A stretch of 64,000 bases of DNA from Halichondria panicea (taxonomy: Eukaryota; Porifera; Demospongiae; Suberitida; Halichondriidae): contig NC_087391.1 in assembly GCF_963675165.1 (NCBI RefSeq), positions 4,514,646-4,578,645 of the forward strand, given 5' to 3'. Below are positions 36,942-48,265 of this stretch, piece by piece (position 1 is the stretch's first letter; each line of letters opens with the position of its first letter). Below the pieces are notes generated by a model. It did not search any database. It had not been told where the DNA came from and was given only the letters and a program-made list of their open reading frames with translations. A program made the position numbers and the translations under genes.

Positions 36942-39900
36942 TTATCCCAACGAGTGCGTACCTTGTGCGTATGCTACTTCCTCTGGGAGCTGGAAACTAA
37001 CTCGAGTCATCGTTTTGTTTGGGGCCACTTTCCTCACGAGGTACAGCGAGTAAGTCCCTTTAATTAACTCCTTCACCCTCAGGCTCTTGACGACGGTATT
37101 TAGGGAGTCTTGCTCGGGGGAATTGGGGCACTTGGAGAACCCATAGCAGTGTATCGTCGGCATAACGAGCTCCCTCCTTCTAGAGTGTGGTACACGAGAG
37201 AACAATCCTCTAAAGGTATCCAAAAATGTGTATGCTATCGCAGGAAGGTTCATTATAACATGAGAATACATGGCACTTTGCCCATCGATAATCTGGTCCA
37301 AAAATAGTTCAGTTACTTTTCGAATAAACTCCCTACCATCCAAATTATAAGTAGAGATTTGTTTGTGAACTTTGTTTCTTTTTGCGTTCTCACATAAATA
37401 GTCATACGAGTGTGGATTGAGATCGTTAGCGTAGATGACACACCCCTTCTTTGCTGCGGGAATTGAAAATGGACCCACACCTGCAAAGACATCGAGCACA
37501 CTTTCTCCTCGTTTCAAGAATCCCACCAGCCGATTGTGCTCACTGTGTAACCGGGAGTTCCAATATACCTTAGAGAAATCAAATGTGAAAGAGCACCCGT
37601 TCTCATTAATGGTAGCAACAAGATTGTCTTCACCTGCCAACACTTCCATTTTGAAGAAACGAAACGTATTGTCAATTTGATCTGTCTTATTCACAACCGT
37701 TTTGATCAATTGATGCTTGTCTAGTGTAACTTGCCCTGCGTATGTAAACATTCAATTTCAGATGATTTTCAATGAAAAACAAACATGTCTACATACAATA
37801 AAGAATGAGTAGGCATACGGGGAGGAAGTAAACACAGCCAAAAAATCGTCTTTGACGTACCAAAAAAATCGTAATACTGGCCAAAAAATCCCACTCAAGT
37901 GAAAGTTGCAACAACACTAAACACCACATGTGAGGGGGCATCTACGTACGTCATACTCATCACGTCACTGCATGTTCCCTATATGCATGTGAGGGGGCAC
38001 CTACATGTATCTGTTAGTATGCATGTAATGGGAGTGCCTTATACTTTAATCACTACACTGCACGTTCTCTATAAGCGTGCAGAAATGGTTTGCTGACAAA
38101 TCAAAACTAAAGTTACATGTAGTGTATGCAGGTTACCAAAGGGTGTATAAAGATATGTAGGCTACTATAAAGAGATATTCCCTTGACCTTGACTTTACCT
38201 ATAATGCTCTTGAAGGGCATTGCATTCTCCCTCAGATTGTAATGAGCGATGTGACCAATGGCCTCAAATCCAGTCGGCACTTCCTTCACACTCTCAGGCA
38301 GTAACGCCCTCAAGATGGCCGAGTGGGAGTAGGAGTCAGGATAGGTGAGGTGTACAGTGTGGGTGGTTTCCTCGCCGCCATTGGTGGTGATCCAGTCGTG
38401 GTCAGTCGGAGAGAGGGTGTGTGGTCTCAGGCTCTCAGGAAGTAGGAGGAGAGCTTTGGATTCCTGTACAATACAAGAGGAAGTACATGAGCGTACACAC
38501 GAGGGGCAATATTTCACTATTATACAAAAAAGGCCAGGTATATTAAGGATATGAAAACTAACTACCGGAATTGATAACCCTAGCGATGCTCACAACGCTA
38601 TGATTGATCTTATAAAGAAGGCCGCCCATAATTGAATCTATTCTGAAACTGCTAAAAGCATGAATCACAGCACAAAGAGATCAGAGGTAGTGACTGAAGA
38701 CATCAATAAACCAGTTGCAGAAGGAAAGCATACAAAGCACAGGATTTCCATATCATTAACAGACGACCAAACAAACAAACAAACAAACACATGTGACAGT
38801 CTCATTCCGTGCTAAAGTTCTACATAATTCAGAGAACGAACCTAAATTAAGTGGCAGACGCAATCTCTGGGAAATATCAAAGTTCCCACGCACGTGCACA
38901 CACATAATCCAGTCTAAGGCACCATAATAGGCAAAGCCACTTCAAAAGCACCCCACCAGAAGTACCCTATTCACACCAGTCTCCCCACTTCCTGAGTCCC
39001 ACTGCCCTGGGTAATGTGTGACCATGGGAGCACCACCAGAGGGGAAATGGTGAGAATTAATAACTTAGTCTCCAAGTGTGTGTCTGCTCTTGTGTGAATA
39101 AGAACAAATAATGGTCTGCACAATGCAACTGTTTATAGAAAATATTTCTTAATTAGAGAATGAAGCCTGGTACCACTGTGTGTGACTGTGTGACAGGAAA
39201 GGGACTTCCTCTGTTCGATCAAACATGTTTACACACCCAACCTAATGTATCAGATTACTGGGTAACTCGATGGTGCGACCTCCAGGGGGGAAATAACTAG
39301 TGGGGAGACCAATTAACACATCGACTCAAGGACCTACAATGTACATGTATCTCACACCCATAATTATTTTTACTAGCGTTGAGTGCTTGATTGTAAACTT
39401 CAGTACGTTTCTTAGTACCGTATAGTGGATATATTTGAAGGTATAAACTTTTGCAGAAAGACTGTTGAAAGAATTTTTTGGATTTAATTGATTGGACTAT
39501 CTGTCTTTTGGCACATGCATGCATGCGATATTAGTATAAATGTTCGCGGTTCATCAAGTTTATACCCTCGAAACATACCCGCTATACGTTACTATAATTA
39601 AAACCATAATTCATTATGATACTAATGAGGTATCTGCATTGGCCGTGAGTGTGTCATGTGTGGCAGTGTATTTAATATACACAACAGAATAAAAGCAAGT
39701 ATAATATTACCGTACTTATTCGATTTAAGGCGACACTTGAAAATAATTACGTAAGCCAGAGATCGTTTCTTTTGGAGGTTGAAAAATTATATTGAAGTCC
39801 TGGTGTCGCATATTTAGAGGGTCGCATCTAATTGGAGGTTACTCTATTATCCTCGATTACAGGCCGTTTAAATTACTAGCGGCCTGAAATCGAGGCTATG

Positions 39901-40413
39901 CTTTGACCTCTATTTAGGACGCGACATAAAAAATAATTGTCAATGCAGCATGCAGTCGCTATTTTTAGAGGTCAGAAAATTGCCTAGATCAAGGGTGTCG
40001 CATATTTGGAGGGTCGCCTTAAATGGAATAAGTACGGTATGAGAACATGGTAAATCATACCCCACACTAACGAGCTTGGCAGGATATACCGCCCACTCAC
40101 ATACAAAACAAACCTTTCCTTCTTCATCGGTTATGCTAACGACTCTCTTGAGGAGAGGGTACTTCAGGATCACGTGAGAGAGGTGTGAGAGGAACTTGGA
40201 GACCAGTGAAGGGGTGTTCAGCTTGACAGCTGGTAGCTCAACCTCCCTCGCAAACAAGCCGCGGTCTAGAGAGGTCGACCCACACACAGTACATGGAGGA
40301 GCAAAGAATGCATCCAAGTCTTCCTTGGACATCGCCTCAGTGCATAGGTAGCTGCATACAGGAGAGTATAAGCTTCTGCTGACTACCCTACTACAAAGGG
40401 CCATGCGGTCCAC
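36942..40413 (-). CDS. TRMT5: tRNA (guanine37-N1)-methyltransferase TRMT5, three exons
   Basis: SAM-dependent Trm5-family enzyme that makes m1G37 next to the anticodon, in cytosol/nucleus and mitochondria in animals. Exons (minus): 40413-40114, 38463-38199, 37735-36942; phases 0 and 1, GT-AG junctions, 452 aa against about 509 in human. Exon 2 has the EIGH-like block IGHIAHYNLRENAMPFK. Exon 3 has DFSKVYWNSRLHSEH, the SAM-binding DVFAGVGPFSIPAAKKG, ANDLNPHSYDYL, the active-site block HVIMNLPAIAYTFLD (NLP motif) and VRKVAPNKTMTRVSFQLP. The N-terminus (MALCSRVVSRSLYSPVCS after a first in-frame Met) is basic and Ser-rich, suiting a mitochondrial presequence. The start could be 40413 or 40404. The 3' end is taken at TAA 36942; a small extra exon after a possible donor at 36959 cannot be excluded. 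Intron 1 carries two MITEs. Confidence 0.93.
39416..39592. repeat. MITE-like element (TATAGCGGGTATA family) in TRMT5 intron 1
   Basis: The left end TACCGTATAGTGGATATATT matches, inverted, the right end AAACATACCCGCTATACG. The inside has GAAGGTATAAACTTTTGC and GTTTATACCCTCGAAAC, as in the 63112-63452 element. Translation gives the recurring nonsense peptide around YPLYG seen wherever this element occurs. Confidence 0.75.
39708..40039. repeat. MITE with TACCGTACTTATTCG-type inverted ends, TRMT5 intron 1
   Basis: Left: TACCGTACTTATTCGATTTA then AGGCGACAC. Right: TGTCGCATATTTGGAGGGTCGCCTTAAAT and GGAATAAGTACGGTA, inverted with few mismatches. Internal words GGGTCGCATCTAATTGGAGG and CCTCGATTACAGGCC also form inverted pairs. 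It sits 75 bp from the exon-1 donor. The two broken TRMT5 copies at 55.6 and 62.9 kb lack it at the same place, so they are empty sites. Confidence 0.85.
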
Positions 40414-40500
40414 CCAGTTTAATTAATAGGGGAATTCCCTGATTGTACTCTGTACATGTATTTACATGGGGGGAAACCCCCTTCCTCTTGACCCTCTACA
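40414..40500. promoter_or_regulatory. 87-bp divergent TRMT5/GDPGP1 promoter
   Basis: Only 87 bp separate the two opposed start codons, so both 5' UTRs and core promoters must fit here or overlap the coding exons. It contains TTTAATTAATAG and TGTACATGTATTTACATGGG. No TATA box of certain function. Confidence 0.55.
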
Positions 40501-42741
40501 ATGAACTCACCTTTGGCCACAGGTCCTCTGTCTCCTAGTGCTGGTGACCCTCAGCCCGTGGTGTTCACCTACAGCAAGAGAGATGTGGAGAAAGCTGTGA
40601 ACAGTGCTACTGGTTGGACCAAGGAATGCTACTCAGAGGTGCATAGGCTTATTCAGTGACTAAATCTATGGCTGGCTAGGCTGGCTGCATGCATGGGCCT
40701 AATATATATACGTATGTCATATGACCATCTCTTCATAGTGATGTAGTTTGTAACTGTTATTTTGTTCGCCGTGTGTGAATGGGGTGATTTGCTGCAACAG
40801 TTTGACACTCTCCTCTGCTCTCAATGGGACCGTGCTGTAGCCGATGGTGTGTTCAGGTACAGCCTGGATGAGGTCGTCACCAGACTGGTACCCGGGAGGT
40901 ACGGGTTCATCGCTCAGAGGAATCCAAAACGATTCAGTCATCGTCGGAAACCAGATGAGGTGAAGAGTATCTGTCAGCCCTTCAACCGTGAGCTGTTCAA
41001 CTTTAACAAAGTGAAAAGAAGTGAGGTGAGTGAATGGAGCTAGTGTGGTTGAATGTGGCCTTACAATACTGTACAGTACAAGCCTAGCCAATTCAATATA
41101 CAAGCCAGCTGCTTATTGAGTGTCACAACATGTTTGTATGACAACTTTTCTTAAGCTAATTTACTATAATTATGCAAAATTATACTTAACAATGGGGGGC
41201 AATACAGGTTTCAAGCCCAGCTACAAGCCACTGTAATGTATTGACTGTGTAAAAGTTAGTAGCTTGTAAGTTTGTTCATAAGCTACGTGCAGTTTACTGT
41301 ATGCACCTCTGCACTGACCCTCTCAACACATGTATTAAGGCCCGGTAATGTGAAAACCTCCAAGCTAGTACTTACCTCCTTGGGCAGATCCTTCTTGAGT
41401 TGAAGAGGGAGGGAGGAGTCGGTCACTGGCTGCTGGTGAATGTGAGCCCTATTGACTACGGTCATGTGCTGCTGGTACCTCAACCCCAGGACTGCTTGCC
41501 TCAGGTGCATCATCACATGTGGTGTGTAGATACTGGTACTGTCATTTGAGTGGGTGTTATAACTGAAGTCTCACACACAAATTATGATTTATTTGCTGCA
41601 GATAATGACTCAGGATTCTATCCAGTTATGCCTCGACGTTATGGCTATGAGTGGCCACAGGTAGGACCTACCTTAGGATACGGGTAGTATTGTGAACATA
41701 AAAATTTGATGTGTTTTTCTCATTGTGCAGTGGGCTCATCATGGTTGCTAACAGTCTCCTGGCCTATGCCTCAGTCAACCACCTACACTACCACTTCATG
41801 TACACTGCACAGCCTCTACTAGCAGCCACAGTGGTGAGTGCTGCATGACTAACTTTAGGAATTGGTAAAGATCATTAATAACTATAATATATAATTATTG
41901 CACTTGATTATTCCTCTAGACTGGGAGACCCCTTACCAGATCATGTTTTGAGTTGGTAGACCACCCCATTCCTGGATTTGGGTTTCAGTTGGACACACCA
42001 ACCTATACCTGTGCAGAGTGAGGACTAACATTTGCCAAATATATTTTATCTGTTCGTGTCTTTGTTCCAGGAACATCTTTAAAGTTGTATCAATTCTAAT
42101 CGACGCTAATATTCCTCACAATTTGGTGATGCTGAGGGGAGTTCCCTTTAATCAAGGCTCATCAACAGCTGACTGCGTTGTGAGGGCATTGCTGATTCCT
42201 AGGAAACCAGCCTATGGTTAGTCGATACTAATTGCTTTTTTTTCTTCCTATACGTCCATTTATTTAGAGGTTAATGCTGCAGGTTTAAAGAGTATCTATG
42301 ACTCTGGACAAGTGCCACCATTCTTTGCTGCTGCCTGTGAGCTGGGCCTGGGGTTCATCCCAGTTGTAGGTGAGGAAAATTATTAATTCTCTTGTGGTGA
42401 TGCATGGCATTTATATAGCGGGTAATTTTCGTGGGGTAAAATATTCGTTATTTTCGTGGGAAAGCTGACCTCCACGAAATTAACATGAACGCATGCAATG
42501 CAGTGCAGTCAAACGAAATTTCTACTCACACAAATCATCGTGTTCTAAACGGATTTTTACCCCACGAAAATTACCCGCTATACTACGGTAATTATTGCTA
42601 GTTTAACTAATTTCTCCTGCAGACCAGTCCAAGTATGAGAGCTTAAGTGAAGAGGACGTGCTTCAAGTGTTGAACATGAGCTCACTAACTGTAGAGGACT
42701 TTGACTCCGTTAAAACAAGTGTATGTACTGTCAGTAACTAG
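40501..42741 (+). CDS. GDPGP1: GDP-D-glucose phosphorylase 1, nine exons
   Basis: Enzyme of the GalT/HIT superfamily that phosphorolyses GDP-D-glucose, thought to clear mis-made nucleotide sugar. Exons 40501-40638, 40801-41025, 41388-41504, 41602-41660, 41731-41833, 41920-42017, 42071-42216, 42283-42369, 42623-42741 join in phase to 363 aa (human 385). Family marks: PGRYGFIAQRNPKR, PFNRELFNFNKVKR in exon 2, WLLVNVSPIDYGHVLLVPQP in exon 3, and the His-triad-like NHLHYHF in exon 5 (His 197, 199, 201; the middle one is the likely nucleophile by family analogy). The last exon ends acidic (LSEEDVLQVL). The start is the first ATG, 87 bp from TRMT5. Intron 8 carries a MITE (42414-42590). Exon 1 is less conserved than the rest. 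Confidence 0.92.
42414..42590. repeat. MITE with TATAGCGGGTAATTTTCGTG inverted ends, GDPGP1 intron 8
   Basis: The left end TATAGCGGGTAATTTTCGTG then GGGTAAAA is the near-perfect inverse of TTTTTACCCCACGAAAATTA then CCCGCTATA at the right, followed by CTACGGTA. The inner part (GGGAAAGCTGACCTCCACGA) is shared with 1062-1195. Confidence 0.88.
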
Positions 42742-42915
42742 GTTGTGCATTAATTATGTCTTCACATTATTACATTGTTATTAATTTATGATCATTCTAG
42801 GGGTATAGGGAAATCACACACATACACACAGCTAGCTAGCTATGCGCACTAGAATCTAGCCTCCTTCAAGAGAAAAAGAAGTGCGGGCTGGTATCGAGGC
42901 TAGCACACACATAAA

Positions 42916-42978
42916 ACAAAGGCGTGGCTCGTTTGTGCATTTGTGGGTGTGCCTGATCAGTCTTTATATGTGTGTACA
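42916..42978 (+). promoter_or_regulatory. Conserved upstream block of array copy 1
   Basis: ACAAAGGCGTGGCTCGTTTG, then GTGGGTGTGCCTG, lies 20-63 bp before the start codon. Nearly the same string precedes copy 3 (55862-55894), and GGGYGTG precedes copies 2 and 4. Conservation outside the coding region suggests a shared promoter element, or just recent duplication; these cannot be separated here. Confidence 0.45.
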
Positions 42979-45900
42979 ATGGCTGAAGGGATTAGCAAAG
43001 AAGTGAAGATCAAGGCAGCCTCAGAGGCCCTAACCAGCCAACTGGATAATCTCTTTGGAGTAATAGACCCCTTGTCTATATCTATGAAATTGATTTCCAA
43101 AAAGATCACTGATCGATCGATTCTTGAGAAGGTCAGATTGCAAAGTTCCACTAAGAGTGAGAAGGCGTGTGATGTTCTAACTGCTGTCTCTGATGCTGTG
43201 ATGGTTAACCCAAACTACTTTGACACTTTTTGCGATATCCTCGATAGTGAGCTAGTAACTAAAGATGTTGCAAGGATTCTGAAAGGTAGGTGTAAACAGT
43301 TTGATCAAGTTTCTGGCCTTATGTGATTCATTGACTAGCTCATAATACTGTGTTTCTTTAATATCCAGAGAATTATCAAGCGAACCTTCAGCAAATCCAC
43401 AGAGCTCAGCAAATTCCAAGTAAGTGCCCAATCTGGTGTTTGTCACACCAGCATTAAATTGTCTCTCTCTTTAGCATGCACATGTAATGTGCTACAAAAG
43501 TCATCCTTGAATGACCTTAAAAAATTGCTAGACGCTTTGAAAATATACAGCGGTGCCGATAAGAAGAAGATGGAACAAAAGGGTCTTACAGAATACGTGA
43601 CCTGCTTCATTCAAGCTGACTGCTCTTCCACTGACCATTTGGAGGAGCATCTCCTGGCTCTACACGAACAAGATAGCTTGATTACTGATGTCTCCGTATA
43701 CCATTGGGTGAAACAACTGGCCACACAAAAATTTACTGAAAGTGTGGCCATACCAACAAGTCCTCTTAAAGTTGCTCCTGTTACAAAATCATGTCTGTTT
43801 TCAAAGCCTGTTGTGTATCATGCCAGTATTTGCTCACTAGCAGTCAACAAAACTGATGCCGGGGAGTACCAAAAGTTCTTCAAAGACAAGCGGTTTGTTC
43901 CTGGGCACTCGCTTAAAGAAGTCTCCATCTCTCGGTCAAAACAGGATCGGTATCTCATAGCAACTCAAGACGACTCCACCTACTACATTGCCTTTCAGAG
44001 TGAGCCAAACATCACAGAATGGCCCAAGAGATTCACATCTTTTGAAAATGGTTGGTTATTTACCACAATGCTCAAAAAGATACATGTACTTATTACCTGT
44101 AGGAGTCAAAATGCAGTCAGAGAATTTTCCAATTGACTTCATCACAGAACTTCTCAACAATGACACAAAGAGAGTTGTTCTTACAGGTACCTTTGTTTTG
44201 TGCACGACTATAATGTTGTAATTCTAAAGTTAAGGTTTATTTTCATTTTCAGGTTTTTCTTTTGGTGGAATGCTGGCTTGTTCAATAGCCGTTCAAGTGT
44301 GGCAGCGAGGGTACATACCAGCTCAGCTGCTACAAGAGAACCTCGTATGTATCACATTTGCTCAGCCCCACCTCCCAGTGCCCCAACTAGCAGACTTAGC
44401 GAGAGACCGTCCTGAGATTGCTAACACAATCCATGCCATCTACTTTGAGGAGGACATAGTTCCTCGCCTTCTGAGGGTTTTTGACCTACCATGTAGCACT
44501 CTGATTGAAGAGCGAGTAACAAGAGAACCTGGCCTTCAGATGAAAGTTAGAGAACTACCCAAAGCTGTAAGTATGCTGTTCTGCTGTGTAATCAATGATT
44601 TAATTTCTATACATAATATATGTAGCAGGCTTTTCAAGACCTTTTAACACAGAAGCTTCTCTCAGACATAGGGCAGCTATTATTTGAAAGCTTGGAAGTA
44701 AGCAATGAATCGGATTGCAGCAAAAAGTATGATATGCCTTTTGTACTATTAGGTGTCCTCCTCATTTTCTGAACTTGTGGAATTCCTAAAGAGGATATTG
44801 GAAGGGTTGTCTCAAAACGCTGGACTAAGCCAATCGTTGACCTACTACCAGCTCTCGTACTCCACCGATCAGTCCTCCTGTCTTCAGTTCAGTGAGATGA
44901 CAAAAGATCAATCAGCCATTCAATCCTCACATCTCAAGATTGGTGAATTAGTTCATCTCACGCCTGAAGTCTTTAAAAAGGTTTGCTCTTTACTTATAGA
45001 GTTATACCGGTTAAGTACACACTTCTGTATACATGCAGCATTCCATGAATACGTACTGTGAGAAGCTCTTTCGAGGCTACTTGGACAAAACTCCTGGTTA
45101 CAGAATCCAACCCCAAGGAAAGGCCCCATCTTCTCTCAACATGAGACCGACTGTAAGTGGTGTCACTATTCACGAACACGGCTCAGAAGTTGCTTTGGTG
45201 GTGGAAGGTACCAACTTTTGGTTCTGCCATCGTCTGTCCATCAGAGGAGAGAGTGTTGTAACTCCAGCCTCTAAAATCTCTGGTACGTCAATGAAGCTCA
45301 ATTTTGACAAAGAAACCAAGACGACACTGAGTGCACTTTCTGACAACGAAGAAGTCAGTCTCAAAGTGTTCAATCACTTCATGAAGTCTCCAGTTGCTGT
45401 AAATGTGAAGGTCGTGAAGAAAGTAAGTTGGTTGTTGAAGTACTAGTGTGTATGGTGATGTTTTCATTAGGAATACCCGGTCAGCACAAGACAGCGACAG
45501 CTAGCTCGGCTCACTCCCTCTCAGCTGATCGAGGTGACCTACCTTAGTGCTCTGCTTGAGAAGCATCCCTACATCTCTGGCCCCCAACCTCAGTCACACA
45601 AGGTGACCGTTATCAAGGCATTTCTTGACAAGGTAGTGAATGTTGTGCCTTTGGAAAGTATTGGATACGCAATTGCATATGGAAACGATCATGTTGCGCT
45701 GCAATGTGTCAATGTGGTGGATGCTTTATTTGATGATTTACCTTCTTCCTATTTAATGGATGATGGTTTTGATAAAGCAACAGGCAGAGTTGGTAGCGGT
45801 ATGTCAGTTGAAATTGATAATGAACTGGTTAAGCAAGTTATTCGTCCGATTATTGACAGTATTGATATCAAGAATGATAACTATTCAGTTACTCATGACT

Positions 45901-48035
45901 TTAATAAAGAAGATAGGACACTCACAATTACAGTTTATTCTTCAGAGGAAACATTAACTCACCACACATACTCACTCGATGAGCTCGAAAAGAAATATAA
46001 GATAGCACCCAACATCGGTTTATCACAGCTAACTTATTTGAAAAATTTAGGTTCTCTACACAGTAAACTATTTCACAAGCAAAGATCAGGCATAGTCAGC
46101 AGTGTCATATGTGGATTAAATATAAGCTCACTATACGGTGCATCAAAAACGAAACTCAAGTCACCTATTGAAACGCTGCGACTAGGAAAGGAAAAACTTG
46201 CTTCCCCATCCTCAGACAAATTGGCATCTTCTGTGTCTTCTTCTGTTACTTCTGACATGAACTTAGAATGCCTGGATAACTCTCTCATGCTGAAAACTGT
46301 GAACGATATTCGTCAAGAAGAGCTAGCGATATGTACGTCACTGCTTGCGGGATTCATGGAACAACATCAAATTGACATTCCATTAATGAAATCAGAGAAA
46401 GATCACTCAAAAGCATTACAACTTTCTGCCAGAGCAAGTGTGGGTGTGTGGGCGTTATCAAGTCTTGATTTTGAGCATATTCAGCCGATTCTCAAGCAAT
46501 GCCGTGGTGAACAACTGCTTGTCAAGATTGAGAAGTATATCAAGGGTATTGTTGAAGCCAAAGCAATGTCACCTACTCCAGACGACACCAAATATGCTGC
46601 CAAACTTCAGTTCATTGTTCAAGGAGCAGAGAAAACAGTAACCTGCAACAGCCAATACATCAGCTACTCCCTCGAGCGACAACTTGCTGACACTTGTTGT
46701 GAAAGGAGAATCACTGAAGATATTCCCTTGGAAAAACTACTTTCACTGTGGGACCAACTTTTTGAGAAAAACATTCTCTCCCTTGTGGCCAAATCTCATC
46801 GCCCGCTGATTGCTCGCTGGCTGAAGTGGGCTTTGATGGTCCACAACCTTCGTGAGGAGCTGGCCAAGTACACAGCCGTGGGGGTGGTGGGACTCGTGAA
46901 CTCAGGGAAGTCACGACTCATCACCACACTCTTTGGAATACAGGTATTACATCAATCAGGTAGTAGCTAGATCTACATGCATACTAGTCACTCAGTCGGA
47001 CATTGACTTCTGTATTTTGTACTTCTAGTTTACCTAGATGAGTGCTTAGATTCCGAATGCTCAAAGCACATAGAGATTTCAGGTCATTTCAGTGACACTG
47101 ATGATTGTTTGCCTGTTTAGATTCCCTCTGGCACTACTGAGGAGAATAGGACGACCGTTCCATTTATGTACAACCTTGAAGACAGAGTGGATGGTCTGGA
47201 CGTGGTGGACTTCCCTGGGGTGGACGACAGAGACGAGAGCATCTCTGGACTGGCTGACCTCCTCCTCACTCTGGCACAGATCATCATCTTTGTGGTGGAC
47301 TACAGGTACATATGTATTACAGCTTTTGTAAATAATTTTATGTGCACACTATATTTAGTTTAAAAATCAGTAAGCAGTGAAATTAATAGTCCCATGCATG
47401 AATCATTATTATAATTGTCCACTGCAAATTGTCGTTGATCTTGTTTGTTAATTATGCAGGAAAGTCCACACTGAGTCCAGTAAGAAGTGGTTGGATAGAC
47501 TGCAGGTTGAGAAAGTTCCTGTGCTGGTGTGTCTTACCTTTGCAGACAAGCTCTATGCTGAGCACATGAGAGACGGCAAACACCTTACTGATGAAAGCAA
47601 GTACCCTGACAAGATATCTACTAAGCACAAGCTTCAAGCTGAGCTGGCTGTAAGTTATGACGATACTGCACACTTGTAATTCTTGAAATTATAATGCAAT
47701 GGTTGAACTGAATTTGCTCCTAGCCACTGGATATTACCATCTAATTCTTTACGACCATCTTTACGTGCAATAAACTCTGTTATTAGCGTGGCCTATAATT
47801 ATTGCAGAGAATCAAAGAGAAACTGGAACTCTCATCCTCTCATCAAATCGAGTTCTGCTCATTCAGTCAGGACAAGGATTCTATTCTGAATTGCGAGGAG
47901 GGTCGCCAAAGACTGAGGGACGTGGGAATCAGCACCCCCTCTGAGGTGGGGGATTGGCTGGTGGACACCTTTAGGAAGAGATTTGGACAAGACGATCTGG
48001 CAGACAGGCTCAGAGATTTTGTACATTCTAGTTAG
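42979..48035 (+). CDS. Array copy 1: death-fold-like / class-3 lipase-like / dynamin-type GTPase protein
   Basis: Twelve exons: 42979-43285, 43369-43419, 43475-44050, 44103-44186, 44253-44566, 44629-44697, 44753-44980, 45039-45422, 45471-46943, 47121-47305, 47460-47649, 47808-48035; all in phase, 1362 aa. Residues 1-102: all-helical domain with a CARD/death-fold-like leucine pattern (moderate confidence). About 215-545: lipase class 3 fold; TGFSFGG replaces the usual TGHSLGG (Ser342), DIVPRL gives Asp407 and HSMNTY gives His544, so a Ser-Asp-His triad is possible. About 580-670: beta-rich segment resembling IPT/TIG (RPTVSGVTI...VVEGTNFWF). 671-1140: long alpha-rich linker with a variable patch. 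1143-1362: GTPase with P-loop GLVNSGKS (1145-1152), Thr1167/1168 as G2, DFPG (1192-1195) and G4 at TFAD (1250-1253), where the usual N/TKxD lysine is missing. No signal peptide or obvious membrane segment. I know no named family with this order. Start chosen because MAEGISKE is shared by all copies. Confidence 0.88.
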
Positions 48036-48105
48036 TTTCTAGTTAGTTGCATCGAATTCATTAGTGTGAGTCTTTTTATGTTTTGGTTAGCTACAATTGT
48101 ATTCT

Positions 48106-48167
48106 TAGTCTCATGAATCAGCCGCACCTTTGGTGGACACCAAAGGTGCGGCTGATTCATGAGACTA
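48106..48167. repeat. Near-perfect palindrome between copies 1 and 2 (MITE with TAGTCTC ends)
   Basis: Two 29-bp arms (48107-48135 and 48138-48166) are exact inverse complements around a 2-bp centre. With one more T/A pair the element runs TAGTCTCATGAATCAGCC to GAGACTA. Flanks TTGTATTCT and TTGCATTCA match 7 of 9, like a decayed 8-9-bp target duplication. The ends resemble those of 62453-62564 (TAGTCTCGTGAGCAG). It could form a strong hairpin in RNA. Confidence 0.92.
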
Positions 48168-48265
48168 TTGCATTCAGCTTAGTTGTTTGATAAACAAAAT
48201 TAATGACCTTTACCTACAATTTTGTGATTCTGTGGGTGTGTCCATGTTGTATTGACTTTGTAAAC

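Noticed and set aside
44753-45422. Separate start of a second gene within each array unit (between lipase-like and GTPase parts)
   Set aside because: Exon phases run continuously from exon 1 to exon 12 in all three complete copies with identical junction positions, so one transcript is the simplest reading.
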